A stretch of 64,000 nt of DNA, from NCBI RefSeq assembly GCF_000735345.1, contig NZ_JMPJ01000069.1, positions 59,817 to 123,816 of the forward strand, written 5' to 3'. Shown in pieces: positions 9,315-19,997 of this stretch. The stretch's first letter is position 1. The number at the start of each line of letters is the position of its first letter. This DNA is from Ewingella americana ATCC 33852 (GTDB lineage Bacteria > Pseudomonadota > Gammaproteobacteria > Enterobacterales > Enterobacteriaceae). The notes under the pieces are model-generated. The model did no database searches. It was given only the letters and a program-made list of their open reading frames with translations, and had not been told where the DNA came from. Made by a program: the position numbers and the translations under genes.

Positions 9315-9593
9315 TTACTTCTTCGGCGGCAGCGGTGGCTGCTTTTTCTGCCATGCCAGCAGCTCGAACACGCCAAACAGGAAGATGCGCAGCTGGAGCC
9401 AGCCACCAATCTTGTTCTGATCTTTACCTTGGGTGGCTTTCAGCAGCATGATTTGCAGGCCGTGCATGAAGAACATGAACACCATGGCGACGTCGAGGAA
9501 ATACTTCATCGGTTTTGGAAACGGATGAATGATATTCATCAGCAAAAATGCCCAGATGCACAGCATCAACAAGCGACCCACGTTAATTAACAT
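9315..9593 (-). CDS. yhhL: DUF1145 membrane protein YhhL
   Basis: Protein of 92 residues with two or three membrane segments and the YhhL signatures IHPFPKPMKYF, FMHGLQIMLLK and FGVFELLAWQKK. The start ATG at 9593 is one base after the rsmD stop codon (TAATATG), and its Shine-Dalgarno sequence AGGAG lies within the end of rsmD, so translation is probably coupled. Longer in-frame readings upstream lie inside rsmD in another frame and are not credible. Function unknown. Confidence 0.88.
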   Translation of the reverse strand: MLINVGRLLMLCIWAFLLMNIIHPFPKPMKYFLDVAMVFMFFMHGLQIMLLKATQGKDQNKIGGWLQLRIFLFGVFELLAWQKKQPPLPPKK

Positions 9594-9594
9594 A

Positions 9595-10212
9595 TTACTG
9601 CTCCTGTTCAGAATCTTCTTCGCCAGCGTTCGGCGTAATATCTCGATGGTACAAACGGTAAGCCACTTGCCCGGCGACTTTTTCACGATGCAGACGCCAG
9701 CCCGCAGGCACTGGGATTGCACCGTGCTCGACTTCCGCTTCGACATAAATCCAGGCTTCATCAGCCAGCCAGCCCTGCTGTTCCAGCAAGGTCAACGTTT
9801 CTAGCAAAATGCCTTTGCGGAAAGGCGGGTCGATAAACACGATATCAAAGGGCGTGCCGCTCCTAGCCAGCCAATTCAACGCGTTGGTGTTCACCACCGT
9901 GGCGTCTTTGGCATTGAGCACTGCCAAGTTCTTCTCCAATTGCTGAGCAACCGGGCGTTCGAACTCCAGCAGGGTGGCGCTTCCTGCATAGCGGGAGAGG
10001 GCTTCGATACCCAGCGCGCCGCTGCCTGCGAAGCAGTCCAGACAGCGTGCTCCTTGAATCATCGGCGCCAGCCAGTTAAATAACGTTTCGCGCACGCGAT
10101 CGGTAGTCGGACGCAGGCCGGGGCTGTTCGGCACCGGTAATTTGCGCCCGCGCCACTGGCCGCCAATCAGTCGAATTTGACCTGCGGCGGCGGTATTAGG
10201 TTTTTTCGCCAT
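9595..10212 (-). CDS. rsmD: 16S rRNA (guanine966-N2)-methyltransferase RsmD
   Basis: SAM-dependent enzyme that methylates G966 of 16S rRNA during 30S assembly. The 205-residue protein has GGQWRGRKLPVP at the N-terminus, the SAM-binding loop DCFAGSGALG and the catalytic motif DPPF. The start MAKKPN matches the E. coli N-terminus; an in-frame ATG 29 codons earlier lacks homology. It is divergent from ftsY, as in E. coli, and coupled to yhhL downstream. Confidence 0.95.
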   Translation of the reverse strand: MAKKPNTAAAGQIRLIGGQWRGRKLPVPNSPGLRPTTDRVRETLFNWLAPMIQGARCLDCFAGSGALGIEALSRYAGSATLLEFERPVAQQLEKNLAVLNAKDATVVNTNALNWLARSGTPFDIVFIDPPFRKGILLETLTLLEQQGWLADEAWIYVEAEVEHGAIPVPAGWRLHREKVAGQVAYRLYHRDITPNAGEEDSEQEQ

Positions 10213-10437
10213 ATTTCGCTTCAGTATTACGCCGTCAGTGCAGCGCGCTAGTAAATCAGTTGCCGCTATTCTACTGGTGTGCCGCCGTTGGGGAAACATT
10301 TAACATTCCTGATTGAATACTCTCCGTAAATCAATACGCGGGTGTGTAGGGGGCGGGTGGAAAGTGATAGACTGCAAGGTATTATCCTATTAACAATCCG
10401 TTCGCCCTGAATTAACGGCGAGGAGTGAAGTTGTAAA

Positions 10438-11991
10438 ATGGCAAAAGATAAAAAACGCGGTTTTTTCTCCTGGTTCGGGCGTGGCCGTCAGGAAGAAGAG
10501 CAGCAAAAAACCGAAACGCAGGAACAAGAAGCTCACATTGAACAGCCGGAACCGGTTGTTGAATCCCCTTCCTCAGACAGCTTGCCGCATGAAGAACCTC
10601 TGCATGAAGACGTTCAGCAAGAAGAAGCTCAGCCAGCAGAAGCGCAATCGGTAGAAGCGCCCGGCGTTCCGGTCGAAGAGCATCCCGGCGAGTGGGACAC
10701 CACCACCAGCGCCGAAGCTGCGGTGGAAATCGAACCTATCTATGAGCCAGTGCATGAACTCCCTGCCGAGCCGGTTCTTGATGAAGTGTCCGCAGAAGAA
10801 GCCGTTGCCAAAGATTTAGCCGCCGAAGAACTGGCAGAAGAGATTGTTGCCGTCACCGAGCAGGTTGCCGTCGAGCAGCATGCAGAGTTGGTGGAAGACG
10901 AATTCGTTGAATCTGCTGAAGAAATCGCCGCTGACCAGCATCAAGACGATATCGACACCATCGACGATGCCGTCGTTGCCAAAGAGCTGGCGGAAGAAGA
11001 GCCGCTGCCTGTCGCGCTGGAACCTATCATCACCCTGCCAGCCAGCGAAACCGAGCAAGATCGCCCGACCAAAGAGGGCTTCTTCGCCCGTCTTAAGCGC
11101 AGTCTGGTCAAAACTAAGCAAAATCTTGGCTCAGGCTTTATCAGCCTGTTCCGCGGCAAGAAGATCGATGACGATCTGTTCGAGGAGCTGGAAGAGCAGC
11201 TGATCGTCGCCGACGTGGGTGTCGAAACCACACGAAAAATCATCACTTCGCTGACCGAACACGCCAGCCGCAAGCAGTTGAAAGACGCGGACGCGCTGTA
11301 CGGCAAGCTGAAGGAAGAAATGTCCGAAATTCTCGCCAAAGTTGATCAACCGCTGGATGTCAGTGGCAAAAGCCCGTATGTCATTCTGATGGTTGGCGTA
11401 AACGGCGTCGGCAAAACCACCACTATCGGTAAATTGGCGCGCCAGTTTGAAGCCGAAGGCAAATCGGTGATGCTGGCGGCGGGCGACACCTTCCGCGCGG
11501 CGGCAGTTGAACAGCTGCAAGTGTGGGGCCAGCGCAACAAGATCCCGGTGATTGCTCAGCACACTGGCGCAGATTCCGCCTCGGTGATTTTCGACGCCAT
11601 TCAGGCCGCCAAGGCCCGTGGGATCGACGTTTTGATCGCCGACACCGCCGGGCGTTTGCAGAATAAATCGCACCTGATGGAAGAGCTGAAGAAGATTGTC
11701 CGCGTCATGAAAAAACTGGACGAAGACGCCCCTCATGAGGTTATGCTGACGCTCGATGCCAGCACCGGCCAGAATGCGGTAAGTCAGGCAAAATTATTCA
11801 ATGAAGCCGTGGGTCTGACCGGTATTACTTTGACTAAACTGGACGGTACTGCCAAAGGCGGGGTTATCTTCGCTATCGCCGATCAGTTTGAAATTCCTAT
11901 CCGATACATCGGGGTAGGTGAAGGCATCGAAGATTTACGGCCATTTAAGGCTGACGATTTTATTGAGGCACTTTTTGCCCGAGAGGATTAA
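10438..11991 (+). CDS. ftsY: Signal recognition particle receptor FtsY
   Basis: GTPase that docks SRP-ribosome complexes at the inner membrane. The 517-residue protein starts with a basic patch (KDKKRGFFSWF) that binds lipid, then a long acidic Glu/Ala-rich A domain to about residue 215, then the NG domain. GTPase motifs are GVNGVGKTTT (about 321), DTAGR, and TKLDG. It is slightly longer than the E. coli protein (497) because of the variable A domain. First gene of ftsYEX, with 5 bp to ftsE. Confidence 0.97.
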   Translation: MAKDKKRGFFSWFGRGRQEEEQQKTETQEQEAHIEQPEPVVESPSSDSLPHEEPLHEDVQQEEAQPAEAQSVEAPGVPVEEHPGEWDTTTSAEAAVEIEPIYEPVHELPAEPVLDEVSAEEAVAKDLAAEELAEEIVAVTEQVAVEQHAELVEDEFVESAEEIAADQHQDDIDTIDDAVVAKELAEEEPLPVALEPIITLPASETEQDRPTKEGFFARLKRSLVKTKQNLGSGFISLFRGKKIDDDLFEELEEQLIVADVGVETTRKIITSLTEHASRKQLKDADALYGKLKEEMSEILAKVDQPLDVSGKSPYVILMVGVNGVGKTTTIGKLARQFEAEGKSVMLAAGDTFRAAAVEQLQVWGQRNKIPVIAQHTGADSASVIFDAIQAAKARGIDVLIADTAGRLQNKSHLMEELKKIVRVMKKLDEDAPHEVMLTLDASTGQNAVSQAKLFNEAVGLTGITLTKLDGTAKGGVIFAIADQFEIPIRYIGVGEGIEDLRPFKADDFIEALFARED

Positions 11992-11996
11992 TACGG

Positions 11997-12668
11997 ATGA
12001 TTCGCTTTGAACAGGTCAGTAAAGCTTATCTAGGCGGGCGACAGGCGCTGCAAGGCGTCGATTTTCACATCCAGCAAGCTGAGATGGCTTTCCTGACAGG
12101 TCATTCCGGCGCGGGTAAAAGTACCCTGCTGAAATTGATATGTGGGATTGAACGCCCGAGCGCCGGACACATTTTGTTTGGCGGCCACGACATTAGCCGC
12201 CTTAGAGCCAGCGAAGTGCCGTTTTTGCGTCGCCAGATTGGCATGATTTTTCAGGACCACCACCTGCTGATGGACCGCACGGTGTATGACAATGTGGCGA
12301 TGCCGCTGATCATCGCCGGAGCCAGCAGTGAAGATATTCGCCGTCGCGTCTCTGCCGCTTTGGACAAAGTGGGGCTGCTCGACAAAGCGAAGAACTTCCC
12401 GATCCAACTCTCCGGTGGTGAACAGCAGCGCGTCGGCATTGCCCGCGCCGTGGTAAATAAACCTGCGGTATTACTGGCCGATGAACCGACCGGTAACCTC
12501 GACGATGCGCTGTCTGAAGGCATTTTGCGTTTGTTTGAAGAATTCAACCGTGTAGGCGTGACCGTTTTAATGGCAACTCATGATATGGCACTGATTGCCC
12601 GTCGTAACTACCGTACTCTGACCCTGAGTCAGGGGCGTATGGCGGGAGGCACGCATTATGGCCAATAG
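11997..12668 (+). CDS. ftsE: Cell division ATP-binding protein FtsE
   Basis: ATPase subunit of the FtsEX complex, which sits at the divisome and activates periplasmic amidases through EnvC. The 223 residues contain Walker A (GHSGAGKST), the ABC signature LSGGEQQR, and Walker B ([12 protein letters not shown]). Its 3' end overlaps the ftsX start by 11 bp, consistent with translational coupling. Confidence 0.97.
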   Translation: MIRFEQVSKAYLGGRQALQGVDFHIQQAEMAFLTGHSGAGKSTLLKLICGIERPSAGHILFGGHDISRLRASEVPFLRRQIGMIFQDHHLLMDRTVYDNVAMPLIIAGASSEDIRRRVSAALDKVGLLDKAKNFPIQLSGGEQQRVGIARAVVNKPAVLLADEPTGNLDDALSEGILRLFEEFNRVGVTVLMATHDMALIARRNYRTLTLSQGRMAGGTHYGQ

Positions 12669-13638
12669 CCCTAATCCGACCAAAACAGCCAAAAGCGCAC
12701 GCGCCGCGAAAAGCAAAGCCCTACAGGGCGGCTGGCGCGAGCAGTGGCGCTATGCGTGGATGAACGCCTTGGCCGATATGATGCGCCAGCCGCTGGCAAC
12801 ACTGCTGACTATCATGGTGATCGCGATTTCCCTGACGCTGCCGAGCGTCTGCTACTTAGTATGGAAGAACGTCAGTACCGCCGCCGAGCAGTGGTACCCG
12901 ACGCCGCAACTGACGGTTTACCTCGACAAAGCGCTGGATGACAACGCGGCCGAGAATGTCATTAAGGCATTGAAAGCTGAGGCGGGCGTCGACAAGGTCA
13001 ACTACTTGTCACGCGATGAAGCCATGGGCGAGTTCCGCAACTGGTCTGGCTTTGGCGGCGCGATGGACATGCTGGAGCAGAATCCACTGCCTGCCGTGGC
13101 GATCATCACGCCGAAGATGAACTTCCAAGACTCCAACACGCTCAACACCTTACGCGACCGCGTGGCGGCCGTGCAGGGCGTTGATGAAGTGCGAATGGAT
13201 GACAGCTGGTTTGCAAGGCTGGCAGCCCTCACCGGCCTTGTCGGGCAGGTGGCGGCGATGATTGGCGTGCTGATGATTGTTGCGGTGTTCTTGGTTATCG
13301 GCAATAGCGTGCGGTTAAGCATCTTCAGCCGCCGCGACACCATCAACGTGATGAAGCTTATCGGCGCGACCGACGGCTTTATCCTGCGGCCTTTCCTTAA
13401 CGGCGGCGCGATGCTTGGCTTCTGCGGTGCCTTGCTGTCACTGATCCTTTCCGAAGCCTTGGTCTTGCGCTTAGAAAGCGTGGTGACGCAGGTGGCGAAA
13501 GTGTTCGGCACCACCTTTGACCTGCACGGCCTCGCGTGGGATGAAAGCCTGCTGTTACTGCTGATTTCCGCGATGATTGGCTGGATCGCCGCGTGGCTGG
13601 CGACCGTACAACATTTACGGCGATTTACACCACAATAG
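12658..13638 (+). CDS. ftsX: Cell division protein FtsX
   Basis: Membrane subunit of FtsEX. The 326 residues have a basic cytoplasmic N-terminus, a first membrane segment (about 42-65), a periplasmic domain that recruits EnvC, and three C-terminal membrane segments. Conserved stretches include [21 protein letters not shown], shortened here as NWSGFGG, and [20 protein letters not shown]. Unlike FtsE it has no ATP-binding motifs. The N-terminal tail is somewhat shorter than in E. coli. Confidence 0.96.
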   Translation: MANSPNPTKTAKSARAAKSKALQGGWREQWRYAWMNALADMMRQPLATLLTIMVIAISLTLPSVCYLVWKNVSTAAEQWYPTPQLTVYLDKALDDNAAENVIKALKAEAGVDKVNYLSRDEAMGEFRNWSGFGGAMDMLEQNPLPAVAIITPKMNFQDSNTLNTLRDRVAAVQGVDEVRMDDSWFARLAALTGLVGQVAAMIGVLMIVAVFLVIGNSVRLSIFSRRDTINVMKLIGATDGFILRPFLNGGAMLGFCGALLSLILSEALVLRLESVVTQVAKVFGTTFDLHGLAWDESLLLLLISAMIGWIAAWLATVQHLRRFTPQ

Positions 13639-13807
13639 TGATTTTTTGATATACTCTTCTCCTGCTGCAAAGGATCCTGTGCAGGGGAAGAGCTGATTTA
13701 GCGTTCCAACATCTTGTCTTACATCTCTTCCTCCCCTGAAAGCACGAATTCCCTATCCGGTAGCCGGTTCGTCACATAAAGTCGCTAAGCTGCAATTGCG
13801 CAGATTA

Positions 13808-13835
13808 GGAACTTTACGTGCAATTCGCGGTCTTA
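13808..13835 (+). promoter_or_regulatory. Sigma-E (RpoE) promoter of rpoH
   Basis: GGAACTT and TCTTA are separated by the same 16 bases as the -35 and -10 parts of E. coli rpoH P3 (GAACTT, TCTGA). The site lies about 215 bases upstream of rpoH in a 411-bp gap (13639-14049) that otherwise contains only A/T-rich sequence with weaker sigma-70-like hexamers, for example TATAAA near 14014. Confidence 0.7.
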
Positions 13836-14049
13836 GAGTGTGGTAAAAATTTACCCGCTGGTGGTGAATTGACGCACTGACTCTCGCCAGGCTTGCAGCA
13901 AAGATGAGTGAGAAAAGAAGTATTCAGAAAAGCAGTAAATATGAAGGGCTCTGCGTTGTTTTTGTTAGTACGCCGTTAGGGCAATGCGGTATTCACTCCG
14001 CAGCAACGCATTATAAAACCTGCATAACGTCATACATGAGAGGCTTTGA

Positions 14050-14907
14050 ATGACAAAAGAAATGCAAACTTTAGCATTAGTTCCCCAAGGTAGTCTGGAA
14101 GCCTATATTCGGGCCGCCAACACTTATCCTATGCTCACCGCAGAGGAAGAACGGGCGCTGGCTGAACGGCTGCATTACGATGGTGATCTGGAAGCAGCGA
14201 AACATCTGATCCTGTCTCACCTGCGCTTTGTTGCTCACATCGCCCGTAACTATTCAGGCTACGGTCTGCCACAGGCTGACCTTATCCAAGAAGGTAACAT
14301 CGGCCTGATGAAAGCGGTTCGCCGCTTCAACCCAGAAGTGGGCGTGCGTCTGGTCTCCTTCGCGGTGCACTGGATCAAAGCAGAGATTCACGAATACGTG
14401 CTGCGTAACTGGCGTATCGTGAAAGTCGCTACCACTAAGGCGCAGCGCAAGTTGTTCTTCAACCTGCGTAAAAACAAACAGCGTCTGGGCTGGTTCAGCC
14501 ATGACGAAGTGGAGCACGTTGCTCGCGAGCTGGGTGTGACCAGCAAAGACGTTCTGGAAATGGAATCACGCATGGCCGCACAGGACATGACGTTTGACCC
14601 GACTCCTGACGATGAACCACGCGACGGTGCCGCGATGGCTCCGATGCTTTACCTGCAAGATAAGAGTTCAGACTTCGCAGAAAGCATTGAGGAAGATAAC
14701 TGGGATCGCGACGCAACCGACAAACTGACCTATGCAATGGAAGGTTTGGACGAGCGCAGCCAGGACATCATCCGCGCTCGCTGGTTAGATGACGACAACA
14801 AAACCACCTTGCAGGAGCTGGCCGACAAGTACGGCGTTTCCGCAGAGCGTGTTCGTCAGCTTGAGAAGAACGCGATGAAGAAACTGCGTCTGGCAATTGA
14901 AGCCTAA
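14050..14907 (+). CDS. rpoH: RNA polymerase heat-shock sigma factor RpoH (sigma-32)
   Basis: Directs transcription of chaperone and protease genes after heat shock. The 285-residue protein aligns with E. coli RpoH throughout. Region 2 includes [17 protein letters not shown] and the -10 recognition helix; the RpoH box is QRKLFFNLR; region 4 carries the helix-turn-helix ending [16 protein letters not shown]. The first codons (ATGACAAAAGAAATGCAAAC) resemble the E. coli downstream box that takes part in the mRNA thermosensor, so heat-controlled translation is likely by homology. A separate unit after ftsYEX with its own promoters. Confidence 0.97.
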   Translation: MTKEMQTLALVPQGSLEAYIRAANTYPMLTAEEERALAERLHYDGDLEAAKHLILSHLRFVAHIARNYSGYGLPQADLIQEGNIGLMKAVRRFNPEVGVRLVSFAVHWIKAEIHEYVLRNWRIVKVATTKAQRKLFFNLRKNKQRLGWFSHDEVEHVARELGVTSKDVLEMESRMAAQDMTFDPTPDDEPRDGAAMAPMLYLQDKSSDFAESIEEDNWDRDATDKLTYAMEGLDERSQDIIRARWLDDDNKTTLQELADKYGVSAERVRQLEKNAMKKLRLAIEA

Positions 14908-14944
14908 GCAGCACTTCAGCAGCTGGACTCCAGCAAATAAAGAA

Positions 14945-14971
14945 AAAGCGACCTGCGGGTCGCTTTTTTTA
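14945..14971 (+). terminator. Intrinsic terminator after rpoH
   Basis: AAAGCGACC and GGTCGCTTT pair around a TGCG loop and are followed by eight T's, 38 bases after the rpoH stop. Confidence 0.92.
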
Positions 14972-14997
14972 TGCCTAAATTTCAGCTTTCAAGCCGC

Positions 14998-15381
14998 TTA
15001 GCGATTGCGTTCCCAGCCATCGGCGGTTTTATGGAATTTGCAGGCCAGCATAAAGGCATCAAGCACCGGCTCGGCGGCAGCTTTCATCGTCCAGTGGCTG
15101 ATTTCTGGCATCTGCGCCAGCGTATCCTCTACCAGATATAAGCCCACGCCCCGGCGACGCGTCACTTCGCGCACCAGTAAGTCCTGCATTTCGGCACTTT
15201 CACCCTCCAGACTGACTTTAACCGCCGCCAGCAGACGCTCATTAAATTTTGCAGCGAACAGGGCGCGGTTGCCGCTGAGCCAGCTCTGCCACTCGGCTGG
15301 GGATTGCTCCGGCCAGATTTTTTCCAGATCTAACACGTCTTGTGGACTAAGCGAATCGAGTTTTTGAATGGTTAATTTCAT
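14998..15381 (-). CDS. panM: PanD maturation and regulatory factor PanM
   Basis: GNAT-fold protein that triggers self-cleavage of the aspartate decarboxylase proenzyme PanD and senses CoA, controlling pantothenate synthesis. The 127 residues include the acetyl-CoA-binding stretch VREVTRRRGVGLYL shared with E. coli PanM and the opening MKLTI. The start at 15381 was chosen for this match; an ATG five codons upstream is possible. In E. coli the gene lies between livJ and livK; here no livJ is present and the gene is convergent with rpoH. Confidence 0.9.
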   Translation of the reverse strand: MKLTIQKLDSLSPQDVLDLEKIWPEQSPAEWQSWLSGNRALFAAKFNERLLAAVKVSLEGESAEMQDLLVREVTRRRGVGLYLVEDTLAQMPEISHWTMKAAAEPVLDAFMLACKFHKTADGWERNR

Positions 15382-15657
15382 GAGGCAAACAGGCAAATAA
15401 ACAGGCGCACATTATAGCGGATTGCCCGCCAGCGGGGCGCGTAACTTTTTTTGTACAGTAACAGAGCAAAAACTTTTTCGGCGATCCAACTATAAGCGAT
15501 AAATGTTGGCTTTAATCAATAAAGGCAGCGTTAACCGCTGTCGCTGAGTTGCATTGCCGCATTTACACCCAAATAAAATTCTGTTTACACCTCTTGTTTC
15601 TGACTGTGACATTTGATTTGCAGCAGAATATTCCTGTTTAATGGCATGAAAAATAAA

Positions 15658-15677
15658 GTCTTATTTAAAAATAAGAC
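15658..15677. repeat. Near-perfect palindrome in the livK leader
   Basis: GTCTTATTTAAAAATAAGAC is an inverted repeat with 9-bp arms and a 2-base centre, 130 bases before livK. It could bind a dimeric regulator. The 426-bp gap 15382-15807 is strongly A/T-rich and shows no gene; Lrp-like control is known for E. coli liv genes but cannot be read here. Confidence 0.5.
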
Positions 15678-15807
15678 CCTATAAGCCGCTAACATATTAT
15701 AACTTATAATAAATTTCTAAAGTGACGATATTTTAAGCAGGCGAGAAGTGCCAAAACAACACAACAAACACACATCACAAATCATTAGATGGGGTAGCAG
15801 GATGAAT

Positions 15808-16914
15808 ATGAAATCAGGAAAAGTATTGCTGGCTGGCTGTATCGCACTGGCAATGAGCCAAGCCGCCGTGGCGAAAGACATCAAAGTCGCCATCGTTGGC
15901 GCCATGTCAGGCCCGGTAGCGCAATACGGCGACATGGAGTTCACCGGCGCAAAACAAGCTATCGCTGATATCAATGCTAAAGGTGGCATCAAGGGTGACA
16001 AACTGGTTGGCGTGGAATATGACGACGCCTGTGACCCGAAACAAGCCGTGGCCGTGGCCAACAAAGTGATTAACGACGGTATCCGCTACGTTATCGGTCA
16101 CCTCTGCTCTTCTTCTACTCAGCCTGCTTCTGACATCTATGAAGATGAAGGCGTGCTGATGATCACCCCGGCGGCAACCAACGCTGACCTGACTACCCGT
16201 GGCTACAAGCTGATTATGCGCACCACCGGTCTGGACTCCGACCAGGGTCCAACGGCGGCGAAATACATCCTCAATACTATCAAGCCGCAGCGCATTGCCG
16301 TGGTTCATGACAAGCAGCAGTACGGCGAAGGTCTGGCGCGCTCTGTGCAAGATAGCCTGAAGAAAAATGGCGGCAACGTCGTGCTGTTCGAAGGTATCAC
16401 CGCAGGCGACAAAGACTTCTCCACGCTGGTGGCGCGTCTGAAGAAAGAGAACGTCGATTTCGTTTATTTCGGCGGCTACTACCCGGAAATGGGCCAGATC
16501 CTGCGCCAGTCAAAACAAGCGGGCCTGAATGCTAAATTCATGGGCCCGGAAGGCGTGGGTAACTCCTCTCTGTCGAACATCGCCGGTGACGCTTCTGAAG
16601 GCATGCTGGTGACGCTGCCAAAACGCTATGACCAAGTTCCCGCTAACCAGCCAATCGTTGATGCGCTGAAAGCCAAGAAACTGGACCCAACTGGCCCATT
16701 CGTCTGGACTACTTACGCCGCTCTGCAAGCTCTGACTACCGGTATGGAACGCAGCGGAAGTATGGAACCAGCTGACATCGCCAAAAACCTGAAATCTCAA
16801 TCTGTGGATACCGTGATGGGCCCGCTGAGCTGGGATGAGAAGGGCGACCTGAAAGGCTTCGAGTTCGGCGTATTCGAATGGCACAAAGACGGCACTTCTA
16901 CCCCAATTAAATAA
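15808..16914 (+). CDS. livK: Leucine-specific/branched-chain amino acid-binding protein LivK
   Basis: Periplasmic binding protein of the high-affinity branched-chain amino acid ABC importer. The 368-residue protein has a signal peptide cleaved near AVA|KDIK (about residue 22) and matches E. coli LivK and LivJ, including [18 protein letters not shown] and GGYYPEMGQ. The ATG at 15808 has AGGA at proper spacing; an ATG two codons earlier is too close to it. The leader contains LAGC, which looks like a lipobox, but the hydrophobic stretch before it is too short. Only one binding protein gene is present, so it may serve leucine, isoleucine and valine. Confidence 0.93.
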   Translation: MKSGKVLLAGCIALAMSQAAVAKDIKVAIVGAMSGPVAQYGDMEFTGAKQAIADINAKGGIKGDKLVGVEYDDACDPKQAVAVANKVINDGIRYVIGHLCSSSTQPASDIYEDEGVLMITPAATNADLTTRGYKLIMRTTGLDSDQGPTAAKYILNTIKPQRIAVVHDKQQYGEGLARSVQDSLKKNGGNVVLFEGITAGDKDFSTLVARLKKENVDFVYFGGYYPEMGQILRQSKQAGLNAKFMGPEGVGNSSLSNIAGDASEGMLVTLPKRYDQVPANQPIVDALKAKKLDPTGPFVWTTYAALQALTTGMERSGSMEPADIAKNLKSQSVDTVMGPLSWDEKGDLKGFEFGVFEWHKDGTSTPIK

Positions 16915-16938
16915 TAACCGCAGCAAAGTGGTTCTTCG

Positions 16939-16964
16939 CTCCCTCCCCCTCGCCGGGGAGGGAG
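16939..16964 (+). repeat. GC-rich hairpin between livK and livH
   Basis: CTCCCTCCCC and GGGGAGGGAG form a 10-bp stem with a six-base loop and no T-run. Such a hairpin can protect the 3' end of the livK message and lower expression of the downstream membrane genes, a common arrangement for binding proteins. Confidence 0.65.
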
Positions 16965-17004
16965 TTGCACCAGTCATCAAACCCTTGAAGTAAAAGGATA
17001 GGGT

Positions 17005-17931
17005 ATGTCAGAGCAGTTCCTATATTTCATTCAGCAGATGTTCAACGGCGTGACGTTGGGCAGCACCTATGCGCTGATCGCCATTGGCTACACCATGGTT
17101 TACGGCATTATCGGCATGATCAACTTCGCCCACGGCGAGGTGTATATGATCGGCAGCTATGTCTCCTTTATTGTCATCGCCGCGTTAATGATGATGGGGA
17201 TCGATGCCAGCTGGTTGCTGATCGGCGCCGGATTCATCGCTGCGATTGTGATCTCCAGTGCCTACGGCTGGAGTATTGAGCGCGTGGCCTATAAGCCAGT
17301 GCGAAATTCTAAACGCCTGATTGCGCTGATCTCCGCCATCGGGATGTCGATATTCCTGCAAAACTACGTCAGCCTGACCCAAGGTTCGCGCGACCTCGCG
17401 CTGCCAAGCTTGGTCACCGGCCAGTGGACGCTCGGCGTCGCCAACGGCTTTGCCGCGACTATCAGCACCATGCAGCTCATCATCTGGATTGTGACTTTTG
17501 TCGCCATGCTAGCCCTGACGCTGTTTATCCGCTATTCCCGCATGGGCCGCGCCTGTCGCGCCTGCGCCGAAGATTTGAAAATGGCCAGCCTGCTGGGTAT
17601 TAGCACTGACCGCGTGATCTCCCTGACCTTTGTTATCGGCGCATTGATGGCGGCGGTGGCGGGGGTTCTGCTGGGGCAATTCTACGGCGTGATTAACCCG
17701 TACATTGGCTTTATGGCGGGGATGAAAGCCTTTACTGCTGCGGTCCTCGGCGGCATTGGTAGCATTCCGGGCGCGATGATTGGCGGCCTGATTTTAGGCG
17801 TGGCCGAAGCCCTGACCTCGGCCTATCTCAGCACCGAATACAAGGACGTGGTGTCGTTTGCCCTGCTGATCGTGGTGTTGCTGGTGCTGCCAACGGGCAT
17901 CTTGGGTCGCCCGGAGGTTGAGAAAGTATGA
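17005..17931 (+). CDS. livH: Branched-chain amino acid ABC transporter permease LivH
   Basis: Inner-membrane permease of 308 residues with about eight membrane segments. LivH signatures include [20 protein letters not shown] at the start and the permease loop [16 protein letters not shown] that contacts the ATPases. It pairs with LivM to form the channel. The gene overlaps livM by 4 bp (ATGA), showing translational coupling within livHMGF. Confidence 0.96.
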   Translation: MSEQFLYFIQQMFNGVTLGSTYALIAIGYTMVYGIIGMINFAHGEVYMIGSYVSFIVIAALMMMGIDASWLLIGAGFIAAIVISSAYGWSIERVAYKPVRNSKRLIALISAIGMSIFLQNYVSLTQGSRDLALPSLVTGQWTLGVANGFAATISTMQLIIWIVTFVAMLALTLFIRYSRMGRACRACAEDLKMASLLGISTDRVISLTFVIGALMAAVAGVLLGQFYGVINPYIGFMAGMKAFTAAVLGGIGSIPGAMIGGLILGVAEALTSAYLSTEYKDVVSFALLIVVLLVLPTGILGRPEVEKV

Positions 17932-19217
17932 AGCATCTCAACCTGTTTAACGCGCTGCTCTCCGCCTTCGTTTTACTGGTTTTAGCCTCCTTTATCATGG
18001 GGCTGCAACTGAGCCTTGATGGCACCAAGCTGGTGGTGAACGGCGCAGGAGAAGTGCGCTGGACGTGGATTGCCATCGGCTGCGCCGTGGTGTTCGTCTT
18101 CCAACTGTTCCGCCCGCTGATGAGCAGCGGCCTGAAGAAAATCTCTGGTCCAAGCTTCGTCTTGCCGAGCTTTGATGGTTCAACGCCGAAGCAGAAACTG
18201 CTGGCGCTGGTACTGATTATTGCCGCCATCGCGTGGCCTTTTATTGTCTCGCGCGGCACGGTGGACATCGCCACTCTGACCCTCATCTACATCATGCTTG
18301 GCCTCGGCCTGAACGTGGTGGTTGGGCTGTCCGGCCTGCTGGTACTGGGCTACGGCGGTTTTTACGCCATTGGTGCCTACACCTACGCGCTGCTCAACCA
18401 CTATTACGGCATCGGTTTTTGGGAAGCGCTGCCGCTGGCCGGTCTGGTTTCCGCCGCCTTTGGTTTCTTGCTCGGTTTCCCGGTGCTTAGGCTGCGCGGC
18501 GACTATCTGGCGATCGTCACCCTCGGCTTTGGGGAGATTGTCCGCATCCTGCTGCTGAACAACACCTCCATTACCGGCGGGCCGAACGGCATTAGCCAAA
18601 TTCCAAAACCGACGCTGTTTGGGCTGGAGTTTAGCCGCACCGCGCGCGACGGAGGCTGGGACACCTTCAGCAACTTCTTCGGCGTGGCCTATGACCCGAG
18701 CGACCGCATCATCTTCTTATATATGGTGGCGCTGCTGTTGGTGGTCCTGACTTTGTTTGTCATTAATCGCCTGCTGCGCATGCCGCTGGGCCGCGCGTGG
18801 GAAGCTCTGCGCGAAGATGAAATCGCCTGCCGCTCTCTGGGCCTTAACCCGACGCGCATCAAGCTCACCGCCTTTACTATCAGCGCCGCGTTTGCCGGTT
18901 TCGCCGGAACGCTGTTCGCCGCGCGTCAGGGCTTCGTCAGCCCGGAATCCTTCACCTTCGTCGAGTCGGCCTTCGTGCTGGCTATCGTGGTGTTGGGCGG
19001 CATGGGCTCGCAGTTTGCGGTGATTCTGGCGGCTATCCTGCTGGTGGTGTCGCGCGAACTGATGCGTGATTTGAACGAATACAGCATGTTGCTGCTCGGT
19101 GCATTGATGGTTCTGATGATGATCTGGCGTCCACAGGGCCTGTTGCCGATGAAACGCCCGCAATTGAAATTGAAGTTGTCGAAAAGACAAATCGCCGACA
19201 AAGGAGAGCAAGCATGA
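17928..19217 (+). CDS. livM: Branched-chain amino acid ABC transporter permease LivM
   Basis: Second inner-membrane permease of the importer, 429 residues, with about ten hydrophobic segments. The long N-terminal part (1-110) precedes the conserved core [20 protein letters not shown] and the ATPase-contact loop [14 protein letters not shown]. It overlaps livH and livG by 4 bp each. Confidence 0.96.
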   Translation: MKHLNLFNALLSAFVLLVLASFIMGLQLSLDGTKLVVNGAGEVRWTWIAIGCAVVFVFQLFRPLMSSGLKKISGPSFVLPSFDGSTPKQKLLALVLIIAAIAWPFIVSRGTVDIATLTLIYIMLGLGLNVVVGLSGLLVLGYGGFYAIGAYTYALLNHYYGIGFWEALPLAGLVSAAFGFLLGFPVLRLRGDYLAIVTLGFGEIVRILLLNNTSITGGPNGISQIPKPTLFGLEFSRTARDGGWDTFSNFFGVAYDPSDRIIFLYMVALLLVVLTLFVINRLLRMPLGRAWEALREDEIACRSLGLNPTRIKLTAFTISAAFAGFAGTLFAARQGFVSPESFTFVESAFVLAIVVLGGMGSQFAVILAAILLVVSRELMRDLNEYSMLLLGALMVLMMIWRPQGLLPMKRPQLKLKLSKRQIADKGEQA

Positions 19218-19984
19218 GTAAGCAACCTCTCTTGTCAGTTGAAGGGTTGATGATGCGTTTTGGCGGCCTGCTGGCGGTGAACAACGTGGCGTTAAACCTC
19301 AATCAGGGCGAAATCGTCTCGCTGATTGGCCCGAACGGTGCCGGTAAAACCACGGTGTTTAACTGCCTGACCGGTTTTTATAAGCCAAGCGGCGGCACCA
19401 TCAAGCTGCGCGACCAGCATCTTGAAGGTTTGCCGGGCCAGAAGATTGCCCGCATGGGCGTGGTGCGGACTTTCCAGCACGTGCGCCTGTTCCGCGAAAT
19501 GACCGTGATTGAAAACTTGCTGGTGGCACAGCATCAGCATCTTAAGAGCGGCATGTTGGCTGGCCTGTTTAAAACGCCGGGCTTTCGTAAAGCCGAGGCC
19601 GAAGCATTGGACCGCGCCGCCGACTGGCTGGAGCGCGTCGGTTTGCTCGAACTGGCTAACCGCCAGGCGGGGAATCTGGCCTATGGTCAGCAGCGCCGAC
19701 TGGAAATCGTCCGTTGCATGGTGACGCGCCCGGAGATCCTAATGCTCGACGAACCCGCCGCTGGGCTTAACCCGCGCGAAACGGAAGAGCTAAACCAGCT
19801 GATCGCCGAGCTGCGTAACCAGCACAAGGTGTCAGTTTTGTTAATTGAACATGACATGAAGTTGGTGATGGGGATTTCAGACCGCATTTACGTGGTGAAT
19901 CAGGGAACGCCGCTGGCACAGGGTACTCCGGCAGAAATTCGTAATAACCCAGACGTCATTCGTGCGTACTTGGGCGAAGGGTAA
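19214..19984 (+). CDS. livG: Branched-chain amino acid ABC transporter ATP-binding protein LivG
   Basis: Cytoplasmic ATPase subunit of 256 residues. Walker A is GPNGAGKTT, the signature motif is the LivG-type [12 protein letters not shown], and Walker B is [12 protein letters not shown]. The start overlaps the livM stop by 4 bp. It works as a heterodimer with LivF. Confidence 0.96.
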   Translation: MSKQPLLSVEGLMMRFGGLLAVNNVALNLNQGEIVSLIGPNGAGKTTVFNCLTGFYKPSGGTIKLRDQHLEGLPGQKIARMGVVRTFQHVRLFREMTVIENLLVAQHQHLKSGMLAGLFKTPGFRKAEAEALDRAADWLERVGLLELANRQAGNLAYGQQRRLEIVRCMVTRPEILMLDEPAAGLNPRETEELNQLIAELRNQHKVSVLLIEHDMKLVMGISDRIYVVNQGTPLAQGTPAEIRNNPDVIRAYLGEG

Positions 19985-19997
19985 GGGGCAGAACGCG

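Noticed and set aside
15808-15876. LAGC in the LivK signal peptide as a lipobox
   Set aside because: The hydrophobic stretch before the cysteine is only about five residues; the AVA|KD site for signal peptidase I and homology to periplasmic LivK fit better.
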